Of a DNA stretch of 64,000 nucleotides, positions 1-9,134 are shown in pieces. Position numbers and translations under genes: made by a program. Within the stretch, counting starts at the first letter, position 1. Each line of letters opens with the position of its first letter. The DNA comes from Viridibacterium sediminicola (lineage in GTDB: Bacteria > Pseudomonadota > Gammaproteobacteria > Burkholderiales > Rhodocyclaceae), in the NCBI RefSeq assembly GCF_039631295.1, contig NZ_JBDIVE010000002.1, positions 629,266 to 693,265 of the forward strand, written 5' to 3'. Under the pieces are notes generated by a model that saw nothing but the letters and a program-made list of their open reading frames with translations, was not told the origin of the DNA and searched no databases.

Positions 1-74
1 CCCTGGCCGGCGCGACGGACATCACCCATTACGGCGGCTGGCGCGCCTACATCGCCGGGCAAAGCCAGACCTGA
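1..74 (+). CDS. C-terminal fragment of an unidentified protein
   Basis: Only the last 23 residues are present; codons run in frame from base 3 to a TGA at 72-74, reading LAGATDITHYGGWRAYIAGQ and then SQT. The gene starts outside the window. The fragment is too short to assign a family. It ends 35 bases before the ABC transporter binding-protein gene on the same strand, so it may be the upstream member of that operon. Confidence 0.5.
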   Translation, partial: LAGATDITHYGGWRAYIAGQSQT

Positions 75-109
75 ATACCCACTTCACCGATCTGATCACG
101 GAGGTTCAC

Positions 110-1702
110 ATGCAACTGTTCCGCTTCACCGCTGCCGCCTTGCTGGCCTTGCAGCTTGTCTCCGCCCAGGCGCAGGACGCGCGCAAGGATGCCCTGCTGG
201 TGGTCAACGAAAACGGGCCGAACAGCCTCGACATCCACGGTGTGGGCGCCAACCGCGCTTCCTACGGCGTAGCCTGGATCGCCTATGACCGCCTGATGAG
301 CTACGGCAAGAAGGTGGTCAACGGCGTGCCCTACTACGACTACGCCAAGCTCGAACCCGAGCTGGCCGAGAGCTGGCAGGTGGCCAAGGACGGCATGTCG
401 GTCACCTTCAAGCTGCGCAAGGACGCCAGGTTCCACGACGGCTCACCGGTTACCGCGGAAGACGTGAAGTGGAGCTATGACCGCGCCCTGGGCATGGGCG
501 GCTTCCCGCAATTCCAGATGAGTGCCGGCTCGCTGGAAAAGCCTGAGCAGTTCGAGGTGGTTGATGCCAGCACCTTCCGCGTCAAGTTCCTGCGCAAGGA
601 CAAGCTTTCGCTGCCGGACATGGCGGTGCCGGTCGCCTCGATCTACAACGCCAAGCTCGCCAAGGCCCACGCCACGGCAGACGATCCCTGGGCCGCAGCC
701 TGGCTGAAGAACAACGAAGCCGGCGGCGGCGCCTACAAGGTCGCCAGCTGGAAGCCCGGCCAGGAAATCGTCTATGAACGCTTTGATGACTGGAAGAACG
801 GCCCGCTGCCCAAGCTCAAGCGCGTGATCCAGCGCGAAGTCGCCAACCCCGGCACGCGCCGCGCGCTGATCGAAAAGGGCGACGCCGACATGAGCTTCGA
901 AATGCCGCCCAAGGACTTCGCCCTGCTCTCGCAAACCAAGGGCGATCTGGTGGTCAAGAGCACGCCGGTTGAAAACGCCGAATGGTTCATCGGCATGAAC
1001 TACAACAAGCCGCCGTTCAATAATCCCAAGGTGCGCCAGGCAGTGGCCTGGGCCGTGCCTTACGAGAAGATCTACACACGTGCCTTCTACGGCCGCGTGA
1101 TCAAGCTGTGGGGCGCCAAGAGCATGAACGTCACCAGCGCCGACTGGCCGGCCGTACATGGCTACAGCACCGATATCGCCAAAGCCAAGGCGCTGATGGC
1201 CGAAGCCGGCTATCCGAACGGCTTCGACACCACGCTGTCATTCGATTTGGGTAACGGCACCATCTCCGAACCGATTGCCGTGCTGCTGCAGGAGTCGCTC
1301 AATGAAATCGGCATCCGCACCACCATCAACAAGGTGCCCGGCGCCAACTGGCGCGCGCAGATGCTCAAGAAGGAAATGCCACTGTTCATCAACCGCTTCG
1401 GCGGCTGGCTCAACTACCCGGAATACTTCTTCTACTGGAACTTCCACAGCTCCGACCCGGTGTTCAACGACAGCTCGTACAAGAATCCGGCGATGGACAA
1501 GCTGATCGACGCCGCGCGCTTCGAGACCGACAAGAAGAAGTACGAAGCCCAGGTAAAGAGCTTCATCGACCTCGCCCACAAAGACCTGCCGCGCGTGCCG
1601 CTCGGCCAGCCGGTGATGGACGTGGTGATGAACAAGAACATCAGCGGCTACACCTACTGGTTCCACATCCAGCCGGATTACCGGCAGATCGAGAAGAAGT
1701 AA
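110..1702 (+). CDS. ABC transporter substrate-binding protein, family 5 (peptide/nickel type)
   Basis: This 530-residue periplasmic protein should bind an oligopeptide or similar solute and deliver it to the permeases encoded downstream. It has a clear Sec signal peptide (MQLFRFTAAALLALQLVSAQ with AQA cleavage region) and the SBP_bac_5 core, seen in ELAESWQVAKDGMSVTFKLR, the FHDGSPVTAEDVKWSYDR block near residue 110, and a C-terminal lobe of the DppA/OppA kind. Length is normal for the family. The start is set by GGAGG six bases upstream of ATG. It is the first full gene of an SBP-permease-permease-ATPase-ATPase operon. The substrate cannot be read from the sequence; peptides, opines or glycosides are all possible. 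Confidence 0.9.
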   Translation: MQLFRFTAAALLALQLVSAQAQDARKDALLVVNENGPNSLDIHGVGANRASYGVAWIAYDRLMSYGKKVVNGVPYYDYAKLEPELAESWQVAKDGMSVTFKLRKDARFHDGSPVTAEDVKWSYDRALGMGGFPQFQMSAGSLEKPEQFEVVDASTFRVKFLRKDKLSLPDMAVPVASIYNAKLAKAHATADDPWAAAWLKNNEAGGGAYKVASWKPGQEIVYERFDDWKNGPLPKLKRVIQREVANPGTRRALIEKGDADMSFEMPPKDFALLSQTKGDLVVKSTPVENAEWFIGMNYNKPPFNNPKVRQAVAWAVPYEKIYTRAFYGRVIKLWGAKSMNVTSADWPAVHGYSTDIAKAKALMAEAGYPNGFDTTLSFDLGNGTISEPIAVLLQESLNEIGIRTTINKVPGANWRAQMLKKEMPLFINRFGGWLNYPEYFFYWNFHSSDPVFNDSSYKNPAMDKLIDAARFETDKKKYEAQVKSFIDLAHKDLPRVPLGQPVMDVVMNKNISGYTYWFHIQPDYRQIEKK

Positions 1703-1711
1703 GGACTGCTT

Positions 1712-1850
1712 TGGGGATGGTGAGTGGAGAGTAGTGAGTCGGGAGTCGTGAGGCCTAAAAAGCCATCACCCATCTCCCGACTCCCCGACTCCCGACCTCC
1801 CCGACTCCCCACTCCCCACTCCCCACTCCCGAACCAAGCCACGCCACGCC
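1712..1850. repeat. G-rich/C-rich GGGAGT repeat tract, potential G-quadruplex
   Basis: The spacer between the binding protein and first permease is built from short GAGT/GGGAGTC units on the left (about 1717-1755) and their complement, CTCCCGA and CTCCCCA units, on the right (1775-1830). The two sides can pair as an imperfect hairpin. On the minus strand the right side has many runs of three or four G separated by two to four bases, which fits the G-quadruplex pattern. An open frame through it (from 1724) is Pro/Ser/Arg low complexity and not a real N-terminus. Confidence 0.75.
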
Positions 1851-1855
1851 ACGCC

Positions 1856-2866
1856 ATGAAAATGATCCTCAAGCGCCTGCTGCTCGCGCTCCCCAATCTG
1901 ATCGGCGTCATCATCGTCACCTTCGTGCTGACGCGTGCGCTGCCGGGCGATCCGGCGGCTTATTTTGCGGGCGCAGCCGCGACGCCCGAAGCCGTTGAGC
2001 AAGTGCGCGTCAAGCTGGGGCTCGACCGGCCGCTGCCCGAGCAATTCCTGCACTACGTCGTTGATCTAGCGCATGGCGACTGGGGTTCCTCACTCGCCAC
2101 CGGGCAAAAGGTCACCACCGAGATCGCCGCCCGCCTGCCTGCCTCGCTGGAACTGACGCTATGCGGCTTGCTGCTGGCAGTGTCGATTGCGCTGCCGCTG
2201 GGCGTGCTCGCCGCCACACGGCCGAACTCCTGGGCCGATCACGGCGTGCGCGTGCTGACTACGATGGGCGTTTCGCTGCCGACCTTCTTCACAGGTTTGC
2301 TGCTGGTGTACATCTTCTACTACAAGCTGGGCTGGGCCGCTTCGCCGAACGGGCGGCTCGATGCCTTCGTCACCTCACCACCGACGGTCACCGGCTTCTA
2401 TCTCATCGACAGCCTGCTCATCGGCGATCTCGCTGTGTTCTGGGCGACGCTCAAACAGCTGATCCTGCCCACCGTCACCATGGCGCTGTTCGTCCTCGCG
2501 CCACTGGCACGCATGACGCGCGCATCGATGCTTGGCGTGCTGTCGTCGGACTTCGTGCGTACTGCGCGCGCCAGCGGCCTGACGCCCGGCACCGTGCTCT
2601 ACACCTATGCGCTGCGCAACGCGCTGCTGCCGGTGCTGACGACGATGGGCATGGTGTTCTCCTTCCTGCTCGGCTCCAACGTGCTGGTCGAGAAAGTCTT
2701 CGCCTGGCCAGGCATCGGCTCGTTCGCGATCGAATCACTGGTCGCTTCGGATTACGCGCCGGTGCAGGGCTTCGTGCTGTCGATGGCCCTGCTCTATGTC
2801 GTACTCAACCTGCTGATCGACCTTGCCTACACCTGGCTCGATCCGCGCGTCTCGCTGGATGGCTGA
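1856..2866 (+). CDS. ABC transporter permease, DppB type
   Basis: This 336-residue inner-membrane protein is the first permease of the peptide-type importer. The family hallmark is the N-terminal MKMILKRLLLALPNLIGVII followed by TFVLTRALPGDPA and about six membrane segments. The permease EAA-like loop lies near residues 225-250 (DFVRTARASGLTPGTVLYTY), and the protein ends with the usual YTWLDPRVSL. The ATG at 1856 is chosen because the reading frame further upstream only translates a repeat tract. There is no strong ribosome binding site, so expression may depend on the transcript structure of that tract. The next permease begins at or just after the stop. Confidence 0.9.
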   Translation: MKMILKRLLLALPNLIGVIIVTFVLTRALPGDPAAYFAGAAATPEAVEQVRVKLGLDRPLPEQFLHYVVDLAHGDWGSSLATGQKVTTEIAARLPASLELTLCGLLLAVSIALPLGVLAATRPNSWADHGVRVLTTMGVSLPTFFTGLLLVYIFYYKLGWAASPNGRLDAFVTSPPTVTGFYLIDSLLIGDLAVFWATLKQLILPTVTMALFVLAPLARMTRASMLGVLSSDFVRTARASGLTPGTVLYTYALRNALLPVLTTMGMVFSFLLGSNVLVEKVFAWPGIGSFAIESLVASDYAPVQGFVLSMALLYVVLNLLIDLAYTWLDPRVSLDG

Positions 2867-2870
2867 GCCC

Positions 2871-3710
2871 ATGAACACCAAACATCTACGCTATGTGCTC
2901 AAGGAAAATCCGATCACGGCGGTCGCCTTCAGCGTCTTCAGCCTGTTCGTGCTGATGGCGATTTTCGGCCCGCTGATCGCACCCTTCGACCCGCTCGACT
3001 CGAACGCCGGCCCTGCCTTGTCGCCGCCCACCTGGCATAACCCCTTCGGCACTGATTCGTTTGGCCGCGACATCCTCTCGCGCGTCATCGTCGCCACGCG
3101 GCTGGACTTCGGCATCGCCCTGGCGGCCGTGCTGCTGTCCTTCGTAATCGGCTCGGCCTTCGGTTGCGCGGCAGGCTTCTGGGGTGGCTGGTTCGACCGC
3201 ATCTCCTCGCGCCTGGCGGACACCATCATGGCCTTCCCGCTGTTCGTGCTGGCGATGGGCGTGGTCGCCGCGCTGGGCAATACGGTCGGCAATGTGATCT
3301 ACGCCACCGCACTGATCAACCTGCCCTTCTACCTGCGCGTGGCGCGTGCCGAATCGAACGTGCGGCGCGAAGCAGGCTTTGTCGAAGCAGCGCGACTGGC
3401 CGGCAATCATGACTTGCGCATTCTCGCCGTGCACATCTTCCCCAACATCCTGCCGCCGATGATGGTGCAGGTCTCGCTCAACATGGGCTGGGCCATCCTC
3501 AATGCGGCGGGGCTCTCTTTCATCGGCCTGGGCGTGCGGCCGCCGATGCCCGAGTGGGGCATCATGGTTGCCGAAGGGGCCAGCTACATCATCTCCGGCG
3601 AGTGGTGGGTGGCGCTGTTTCCGGGTGCCGTGCTGATGCTGGCAGTCTTCTGTTTCAACCTGCTCGGCGATGGTCTGCGTGACCTCATCGACCCCCGGAG
3701 GCGCACATGA
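2871..3710 (+). CDS. ABC transporter permease, DppC type
   Basis: This 279-residue protein is the second inner-membrane permease. It has the OppC/DppC N-terminal segment (NPITAVAFSVFSLFVLMAIF), the FGTDSFGRDILSRVIVATR motif near residue 60, five further membrane segments, and an EAA loop (EAARLAGNHDLRILAVHIFP) around residue 170. It ends with GDGLRDLIDPR, typical of the family. A second in-frame ATG at 2859 overlaps the upstream stop and would add four residues, so either start could serve by translational coupling. The downstream ATPase gene overlaps it by ATGA. Confidence 0.9.
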   Translation: MNTKHLRYVLKENPITAVAFSVFSLFVLMAIFGPLIAPFDPLDSNAGPALSPPTWHNPFGTDSFGRDILSRVIVATRLDFGIALAAVLLSFVIGSAFGCAAGFWGGWFDRISSRLADTIMAFPLFVLAMGVVAALGNTVGNVIYATALINLPFYLRVARAESNVRREAGFVEAARLAGNHDLRILAVHIFPNILPPMMVQVSLNMGWAILNAAGLSFIGLGVRPPMPEWGIMVAEGASYIISGEWWVALFPGAVLMLAVFCFNLLGDGLRDLIDPRRRT

Positions 3711-4690
3711 ACGCACCTGTTGCCAGCCTGCCCCTGTTGCACGTGGCCGACCTGTCGCTGGAGTTCCGCACACGCAGCGGCACCGTGTTTGCACTCGAAA
3801 ACATCGCCTTCTCGCTCAACAAGGGCGAAATGCTGGGCATCGTCGGCGAGAGCGGCTCGGGCAAATCCGTGCTCGCCTATTCTATGCTCGGCATCTCCGA
3901 CGGCGCGGCACGCGTCACCGCCGGCACCGCGATGTTCGGCGGCGCCGACCTGCTCAAGGCCAGCGAGCACGAATTGCGCGAAATCCGTGGCCGCGAAGTG
4001 TCGATGATCTTCCAGAGCCCGCGCACCGCGCTCAATCCGATCCGCAAGGTCGGTCATCAGATCGAGGACGTACTCAAACGGCATGCCGCTGTGCGCGGTG
4101 TCGATCTTCGCGAACGCGCCATCGATTGCCTCAAGCGCGTGCGCATCCCCGATCCGGCGCGGCGCTACGACGCCTATCCCTTCGAGCTCTCCGGCGGCAT
4201 GTGCCAGCGCATCCTGATCGCCCTCGCCCTGGCTTGCCAGCCCTCGCTGCTGATCGCCGACGAACCGACCACCGGCCTCGATGTCACCACCCAGGCGGCG
4301 ATCATGGAACTGCTCAGCAGCCTGGCGGCCGAGCAGAACATGGCCAGCATCCTGATCACCCACGATCTGGCGCTGGCCGCGCAGTACTGCGACCGCATCG
4401 CCGTGATGCATGCCGGCCACCTGATCGAATGCGGCCCGGCCGAAGAAGTCTTGAACGCGCCGCACCACCCCTACACGCGGCGCCTGATCGCCTCGACGCC
4501 GCACACCGCGCCCAGCATCGCGGCGATGAGCCCGATTCCCGGCAATCTGCCCGATCTGCGCCGCAGCGACCTGCCACCCTGCCGCTACGCCGGCCGCTGC
4601 GAACGCTTCGAAGCGGCCTGCAATGCCGCGCCCTTGCCGGAATTCGCGATCACGCCCCATCACACCGTACGCTGCTGGAACGCCGAATGA
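3707..4690 (+). CDS. ABC transporter ATP-binding protein, DppD type
   Basis: This 327-residue cytoplasmic ATPase powers the importer together with the next gene. It shows Walker A (GESGSGKS, near residue 48), Q-loop (MIFQSP), a signature that reads LSGGMCQR instead of the usual LSGGQ, Walker B (LLIADEPTTGLD) and the H-loop (LITHD). The oligopeptide-type C-terminal region carries the cysteine-bearing segment (PPCRYAGRCERFEAAC) seen in Dpp/Opp ATPases. Its ATG overlaps the upstream stop as ATGA, and its own stop overlaps the next ATG in the same way. Confidence 0.92.
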   Translation: MNAPVASLPLLHVADLSLEFRTRSGTVFALENIAFSLNKGEMLGIVGESGSGKSVLAYSMLGISDGAARVTAGTAMFGGADLLKASEHELREIRGREVSMIFQSPRTALNPIRKVGHQIEDVLKRHAAVRGVDLRERAIDCLKRVRIPDPARRYDAYPFELSGGMCQRILIALALACQPSLLIADEPTTGLDVTTQAAIMELLSSLAAEQNMASILITHDLALAAQYCDRIAVMHAGHLIECGPAEEVLNAPHHPYTRRLIASTPHTAPSIAAMSPIPGNLPDLRRSDLPPCRYAGRCERFEAACNAAPLPEFAITPHHTVRCWNAE

Positions 4691-5661
4691 ATACGCCACT
4701 CTTGCGCGTCGAGCGCCTCGTCAAGCATTTCAAGGTTGGCCGCAATGCGATGCTGCATGCCGTCGACGACATCAGCCTGGACATCGCCCCCGGCGAGAGC
4801 GTGGGTCTGGTCGGCGAATCGGGCTGCGGCAAGTCCACGCTGTCACGCGTGCTCGCCCGCCTGATCGATGCAGACAGCGGCCATATCCACTTTCATGATG
4901 GTGCGCAGGAAAGCGACCTCGCCGCCTCGCCTGCGGCCAGGTTCGCGCGCCATGCGCAACGCGGCGTGGTGCAGATGGTGTTCCAGGATGCCAACGACAG
5001 CCTCAACCCGCGCTACCTCGCGCAGGACACCATCGCCGAACCGCTGCGTCTTCTCGTCGGCATGAAAGATGCGGCCGCGATCAAGGCGCGCGTCGAGGAA
5101 CTCGCCGGCTGGGTCGGCCTGCCGACCGAGCTGCTCGGCCGCTATCCGCACCAGCTCTCGGGCGGGCAGAAGGCACGTGTCGGCATTGCGCGCGCGCTGG
5201 CCTCCTCGCCGCGCCTGCTGATCCTCGACGAGCCGACAGCAGCGCTGGATGTGTCGGTGCAAGCGACGGTGCTGCAGCTGCTCGCTGATCTGAAAGCACG
5301 CCTGGGCCTGTCGTATCTTTTCGTGTCGCACGATCTGAACGTCGTGCGCCTGCTCTGCGACCGCGTCGTGGTGATGTATCTGGGCAAGGTGGTGGAGCAA
5401 GGGCCGGCGCAGGAGGTCTTTGCACATCCGCACCATCCCTACACGCAGATGCTGGTGGCGGCGATTCCGGACCCGCATCGCAAGGGGCAGCCTGCGCAGA
5501 TCATGCAGGGCGAAGCACGCAGCCCGATCAACCCGGACCCGCGCGCCTGCCGCTTTCATGGTCGCTGCCCGCATGGCGAGCCGCGCTGCGAGCTGCACAC
5601 CGTATCACTGCGCGAAGTGGCGCCACAGCATCTGGCGGCCTGCCACCTGCTGGAGGACTGA
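4687..5661 (+). CDS. ABC transporter ATP-binding protein, DppF type
   Basis: This 324-residue ATPase pairs with the preceding one. Walker A is GESGCGKS, the signature is LSGGQKAR, Walker B is LLILDEPTAALD and the H-loop is LFVSHD. The oligopeptide C-terminal extension with PRACRFHGRCPHG is present. The start ATG overlaps the previous stop (ATGA), and the in-frame extension further upstream only shadows the previous gene. It is the last gene of the importer operon; a dispersed inverted repeat follows at about 5711. Confidence 0.92.
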   Translation: MNTPLLRVERLVKHFKVGRNAMLHAVDDISLDIAPGESVGLVGESGCGKSTLSRVLARLIDADSGHIHFHDGAQESDLAASPAARFARHAQRGVVQMVFQDANDSLNPRYLAQDTIAEPLRLLVGMKDAAAIKARVEELAGWVGLPTELLGRYPHQLSGGQKARVGIARALASSPRLLILDEPTAALDVSVQATVLQLLADLKARLGLSYLFVSHDLNVVRLLCDRVVVMYLGKVVEQGPAQEVFAHPHHPYTQMLVAAIPDPHRKGQPAQIMQGEARSPINPDPRACRFHGRCPHGEPRCELHTVSLREVAPQHLAACHLLED

Positions 5662-5710
5662 GAGACTGTTCACGATCTTCTGCGCTCGTGGAACATATGA
5701 ACCGCCGCTG

Positions 5711-5830
5711 TTTTTGACGCAAGGACGCGAAGAAAAACAAAGCAAGTTTCGCCAAGGAACGCGGTCAAGAAAGCCTCTGCAAATCAAACCTTTGCGAGCC
5801 TTCGCTTTGCTTGGCGTACTTCGCGTCAAA
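5711..5830. repeat. Dispersed inverted repeat, copy 1
   Basis: The left arm starts TTTTTGACGCAAGGACGCGA and runs to about 5765. The right arm, about 5788-5830, is its approximate reverse complement and ends CTTCGCGTCAAA. The centre is short and holds no gene. The copy lies between the convergent ABC operon and acyl carrier protein genes, where a long transcript hairpin could act as a terminator. Confidence 0.8.
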
Positions 5831-5875
5831 GACAATGTCTGACGCCTTGGCAGCTTCAACCACAAGCTTGCTGTA

Positions 5876-6139
5876 TCAATGCTTCGGCTGCGCCAGCTTG
5901 TCGCCGATGAGCTGGCGCAGGCTGCCGAAGCTGGCGAAGCTGCTGCCGTCGATCTCGTCGTCAGCGAAATAGATCGCGAAATGCTCTTCGAGCGCGGCAA
6001 TGATGCCCACCACGGCCATCGAATCGAGCTCGGGCAAGGCGCCCAGCAGCGCCGTACTGTCGTCAAAAGTCTCGGCCCGCCCGCCGAGGGCCAGCACGTC
6101 ATCCAGTACTTTTGCGAGTTCCTTGCGAGTATCCAACAC
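5876..6139 (-). CDS. Acyl carrier protein, exosortase A system-associated
   Basis: This 87-residue acidic protein has the phosphopantetheine attachment serine in LPELDSMAVVGI (near residue 40) and the overall four-helix carrier length. It diverges from an acyl-CoA ligase and PLP decarboxylase of the exosortase A-associated families, which usually occur with such a carrier. It therefore probably carries the acyl or aminoacyl group handled by the ligase. The start is GTG at 6139, supported by a GGGAG ribosome binding site seven bases upstream. The role of the set in exopolysaccharide and protein sorting is known only by association. Confidence 0.82.
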   Translation of the reverse strand: MLDTRKELAKVLDDVLALGGRAETFDDSTALLGALPELDSMAVVGIIAALEEHFAIYFADDEIDGSSFASFGSLRQLIGDKLAQPKH

Positions 6140-6305
6140 CTGCTCCCATCCCCTGCCAAAGCCGGCGGCAAGCGCCCGGCCGTCATCAAGGCCGGTATTA
6201 TAGGCGGCTGCCCGATTCGTCGTGTGGCTTTGTGTTGCGTTAAGCTTGGCGGACCCCTCAGGCCGTCCAGCCCACCGATCAATCGTTTGTCCGCTCCAGC
6301 GCCCG

Positions 6306-7880
6306 ATGACTTTGCTGCGCCCACCTACCTTGCTGCACGAGCTGCCCCTGCAGGCAGCCTTGCGTACCCCGCACGCGATTGCGCTTGTCGAGGGCGCGCA
6401 ACAGATCGATTACGCCACGCTTGCGACGCGCATCGAAGCGCTGGCCGGCGGCTTGCTGGCGCGCGGCCTGGCGCGTGGCGAACGGGTGGCGATCTGGATG
6501 GAAAAGCGCAGCGAGCTGGTCTGCAGCGTGTTCGCCAGCAGCCTGGCTGGCGCCGTCTTCGTGCCGATCAATCCGCAGCTCAAACCGGCCCAGGTCGCCC
6601 ACATCCTGCAGGACTGCGGCGTCAGCCTGCTGATCACCACCACGGCGCGCCTGCCCCTGCTCGCGCCGGTGCTGGCCGACTGCCCCGCCCTGCGCGAGGC
6701 ATTGTGCGTCGATGCGGCGGATGGTAGCTGGGCTGCCCTGCAAGCCGCTGGCACCGGCCAGCCGCCGCGCATCATCGATGCCGATCTGGCCTGCATCTTC
6801 TACACCTCGGGCAGCACCGGGCGCCCCAAGGGCGTGATGGTCTCGCAGCGCAATCTGGTGGTCGGTGCGCAAAGCGTGGCCAGCTATCTGGACAATCGCG
6901 CCGACGACTGCCTGCTCGCAGCCCTGCCGCTATCCTTCGATGCCGGCTTCTCGCAGCTCACCACAGCCTTTGCCGTCGGCGCGCGCGTGGTGCTGCTCAA
7001 TTACCTGATGCCGCGTGACGTGCTGAACGCCATGGCGCGTGAACAGGTCACCGGACTCACCGCCGTGCCGCCGCTATGGATGCAGCTGGCGACGCTGAAC
7101 TGGCCGGAGGCGGCAAGCCAATCGCTGCGCTATTTCGCCAGCACCGGCGGGCGCATGCCGATTCCCACCCTGCAGGCGCTGCGCGAGCGCGTGCCGGCAG
7201 CCAAGCCCTTCCTCATGTACGGTCTCACCGAAGCTTTCCGCGCCACCTATCTGCCGCCCGAAGAAGCGGCGCGGCGCCCGGATTCGATCGGCCGCGCCAT
7301 TCCGAATACCGAGGTACTGGTGCTGCGCGAAGATGGCAGCGAATGCGCCGTCGACGAACCCGGCGAGCTGGTGCAGCGCGGCGCCCTGGTGACCCTGGGC
7401 TACTGGAACGACGCCGCCAAAACCGCCGAGCGCTATCGCCCGCTGCCGCTGCGCGCCGGGCAAACGCAGGCCGAGATCGCGGTGTTCTCGGGCGACACCG
7501 TGCGCCGTGATGCCGAAGGCTTCCTCTATTTCATCGGCCGGCGTGACGAGATGATCAAGACCTCGGGCTACCGCGTCAGCCCGACCGAGGTCGAAGAAGC
7601 CTGCCACGCCACCGGCCTGGTCGCCGAAGTCGCCGCGCTGGGCGTCGAGCACCCCGCGCTGGGGCAGGCCATCGTGCTCGTCGCCTGCCCGGCGAGCGGG
7701 CGGGACTGCACGGCCGCCAGCCTGCTCGCCGCGCTGCGTACGCAGTTGCCGGGCTGGATGCTGCCAGCGCATATCGAACTGTGCAGCACCGCCCTGCCGC
7801 GCAACCCGAACGGCAAGATCGACCGCGTCCAGCTCGCCCAGTCCTTTGCCGGCCTGTTCAGCGCTGCCGCGCCGCACTGA
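6306..7880 (+). CDS. AMP-forming acyl-CoA ligase, exosortase A system-associated
   Basis: This 524-residue adenylate-forming enzyme activates a carboxylic acid with ATP. The AMP-binding motif YTSGSTGRPKG is near residues 165-175. The YGLTEAF segment is near 305, the hinge region with SGYRVSPTEVEE is near 420, and the C-terminal catalytic lysine block NPNGKIDR is near 500. The close link to a PLP decarboxylase and a carrier protein matches the exosortase A-associated ligase family. ATG 6306 is preferred because upstream in-frame sequence lies in the divergent promoter region. The acyl substrate is unknown. Confidence 0.85.
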   Translation: MTLLRPPTLLHELPLQAALRTPHAIALVEGAQQIDYATLATRIEALAGGLLARGLARGERVAIWMEKRSELVCSVFASSLAGAVFVPINPQLKPAQVAHILQDCGVSLLITTTARLPLLAPVLADCPALREALCVDAADGSWAALQAAGTGQPPRIIDADLACIFYTSGSTGRPKGVMVSQRNLVVGAQSVASYLDNRADDCLLAALPLSFDAGFSQLTTAFAVGARVVLLNYLMPRDVLNAMAREQVTGLTAVPPLWMQLATLNWPEAASQSLRYFASTGGRMPIPTLQALRERVPAAKPFLMYGLTEAFRATYLPPEEAARRPDSIGRAIPNTEVLVLREDGSECAVDEPGELVQRGALVTLGYWNDAAKTAERYRPLPLRAGQTQAEIAVFSGDTVRRDAEGFLYFIGRRDEMIKTSGYRVSPTEVEEACHATGLVAEVAALGVEHPALGQAIVLVACPASGRDCTAASLLAALRTQLPGWMLPAHIELCSTALPRNPNGKIDRVQLAQSFAGLFSAAAPH

Positions 7881-7898
7881 AGCAAGGATGCCAACCGC

Positions 7899-9134
7899 AT
7901 GACGCGCCCGACACTCAGCCACGCCGCAATGACCCAGTTCCCCCTTGCGGGCGACGAACTGCTGGTCGGCGGCATGCCCCTCACGCGCCTGGCTGAACGC
8001 GTCGGCCAGACGCCGTTTTACGCCTATGACCGGCAGGCCATCAGCGCGCGCATCGACAGCCTCAAAGCCGTGCTGCCCGCGCGCCTGGAGCTGCATTACG
8101 CGATCAAGGCCAATCCCATGCCGGCCCTGGTGGCGCATATCGCCAGCCGCGTCGACGGCCTCGATGTGGCCTCGGCAGGCGAACTGCGCGTCGCGCTGGA
8201 CGCCGGTATGGCGGCCGCAGCGATCAGCTTTGCCGGCCCGGGCAAACGAGCGCAGGAATTGCGTCAGGCGGTCGCCGCCGGCGTCTGCCTCAATGCCGAA
8301 TCGCTGACCGAGCTGCAGCGCCTGCACGAGGCCTCGCAAGCGCTGGGCTTGCCGGCGCGCGTCGCGCTGCGCGTCAATCCTGATTTCGAGCTGAAGAGTT
8401 CGGGCATGCGCATGGGCGGCGGCGCCAAACCCTTTGGCATCGATGCCGAAGCCATTCCCGCCGCGCTGCGCAGGCTGGCAGAGCTGGAGCTGCAATTCGA
8501 AGGCTTCCATCTCTACGCCGGCAGCCAGAGCCTCAGAGCCGAGGCGCTGATCGAAGCGCAAAGTGCCAGCTTCGAACTGGCTCTGCGCCTAGCCGCCGCT
8601 GCGCCGGGACCGCTGCGCACCCTCAATCTCGGTGGCGGCTTTGGTGTGCCCTACTTCCCCGGCGAAGCGCGGCTCGACCTTGCGCCGATTGCCGATCACC
8701 TCGCCGCGCTGGATGCACAGCTGCTCAGCGCGCAGCCGCAAGCGCGCCTCGCGCTGGAGCTGGGCCGCTACCTGGTGGCCGAAGCAGGCGTTTATGTCTG
8801 CCGCGTGCAGGACATCAAGCAGTCCCGCGACACCACGTTCCTGATCACCGATGGCGGCCTGCATCAGCACCTGGCCGCCAGCGGCAACTTCGGTCAGGTG
8901 ATCCGCAAGAATTACCCGGTGCTCCTGGGCAACAAGGCCGGCCAGAACGCCGATCAGCGCTACAGCGTGGTCGGCCCGCTGTGCACGCCGCTCGACGTGC
9001 TGGGCAGCGAGGTGATGCTGCCGCAAGCCGCCATTGGCGATCTGTTCGTCGTCCTGCAATCGGGCGCCTATGGTGCCAGCGCCAGCCCGCGCGGCTTCCT
9101 CTCCCATCCGGATGTCATCGAAGTGCTGATCTGA
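7899..9134 (+). CDS. PLP-dependent decarboxylase, exosortase A system-associated
   Basis: This 411-residue fold-type III decarboxylase belongs to the diaminopimelate/ornithine decarboxylase superfamily. It has the PLP lysine in HYAIKANPMPAL (about residue 69), the glycine loop LNLGGGFGVPYFPGE (about 245) for the phosphate of PLP, and the C-terminal GPLCTPLDVLG and SGAYGASASP active-site segments. It lies 18 bases after the ligase, so the two are probably co-transcribed. The alternative start MTQFPLAGDE (ATG 7929) would remove ten residues. The natural substrate is not known. Confidence 0.87.
   Translation: MTRPTLSHAAMTQFPLAGDELLVGGMPLTRLAERVGQTPFYAYDRQAISARIDSLKAVLPARLELHYAIKANPMPALVAHIASRVDGLDVASAGELRVALDAGMAAAAISFAGPGKRAQELRQAVAAGVCLNAESLTELQRLHEASQALGLPARVALRVNPDFELKSSGMRMGGGAKPFGIDAEAIPAALRRLAELELQFEGFHLYAGSQSLRAEALIEAQSASFELALRLAAAAPGPLRTLNLGGGFGVPYFPGEARLDLAPIADHLAALDAQLLSAQPQARLALELGRYLVAEAGVYVCRVQDIKQSRDTTFLITDGGLHQHLAASGNFGQVIRKNYPVLLGNKAGQNADQRYSVVGPLCTPLDVLGSEVMLPQAAIGDLFVVLQSGAYGASASPRGFLSHPDVIEVLI

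Noticed and set aside
1724..1855. N-terminal extension of the DppB-type permease
   Set aside because: It translates the GGGAGT repeat tract into Pro/Ser/Arg low complexity, and the family N-terminus starts at 1856.
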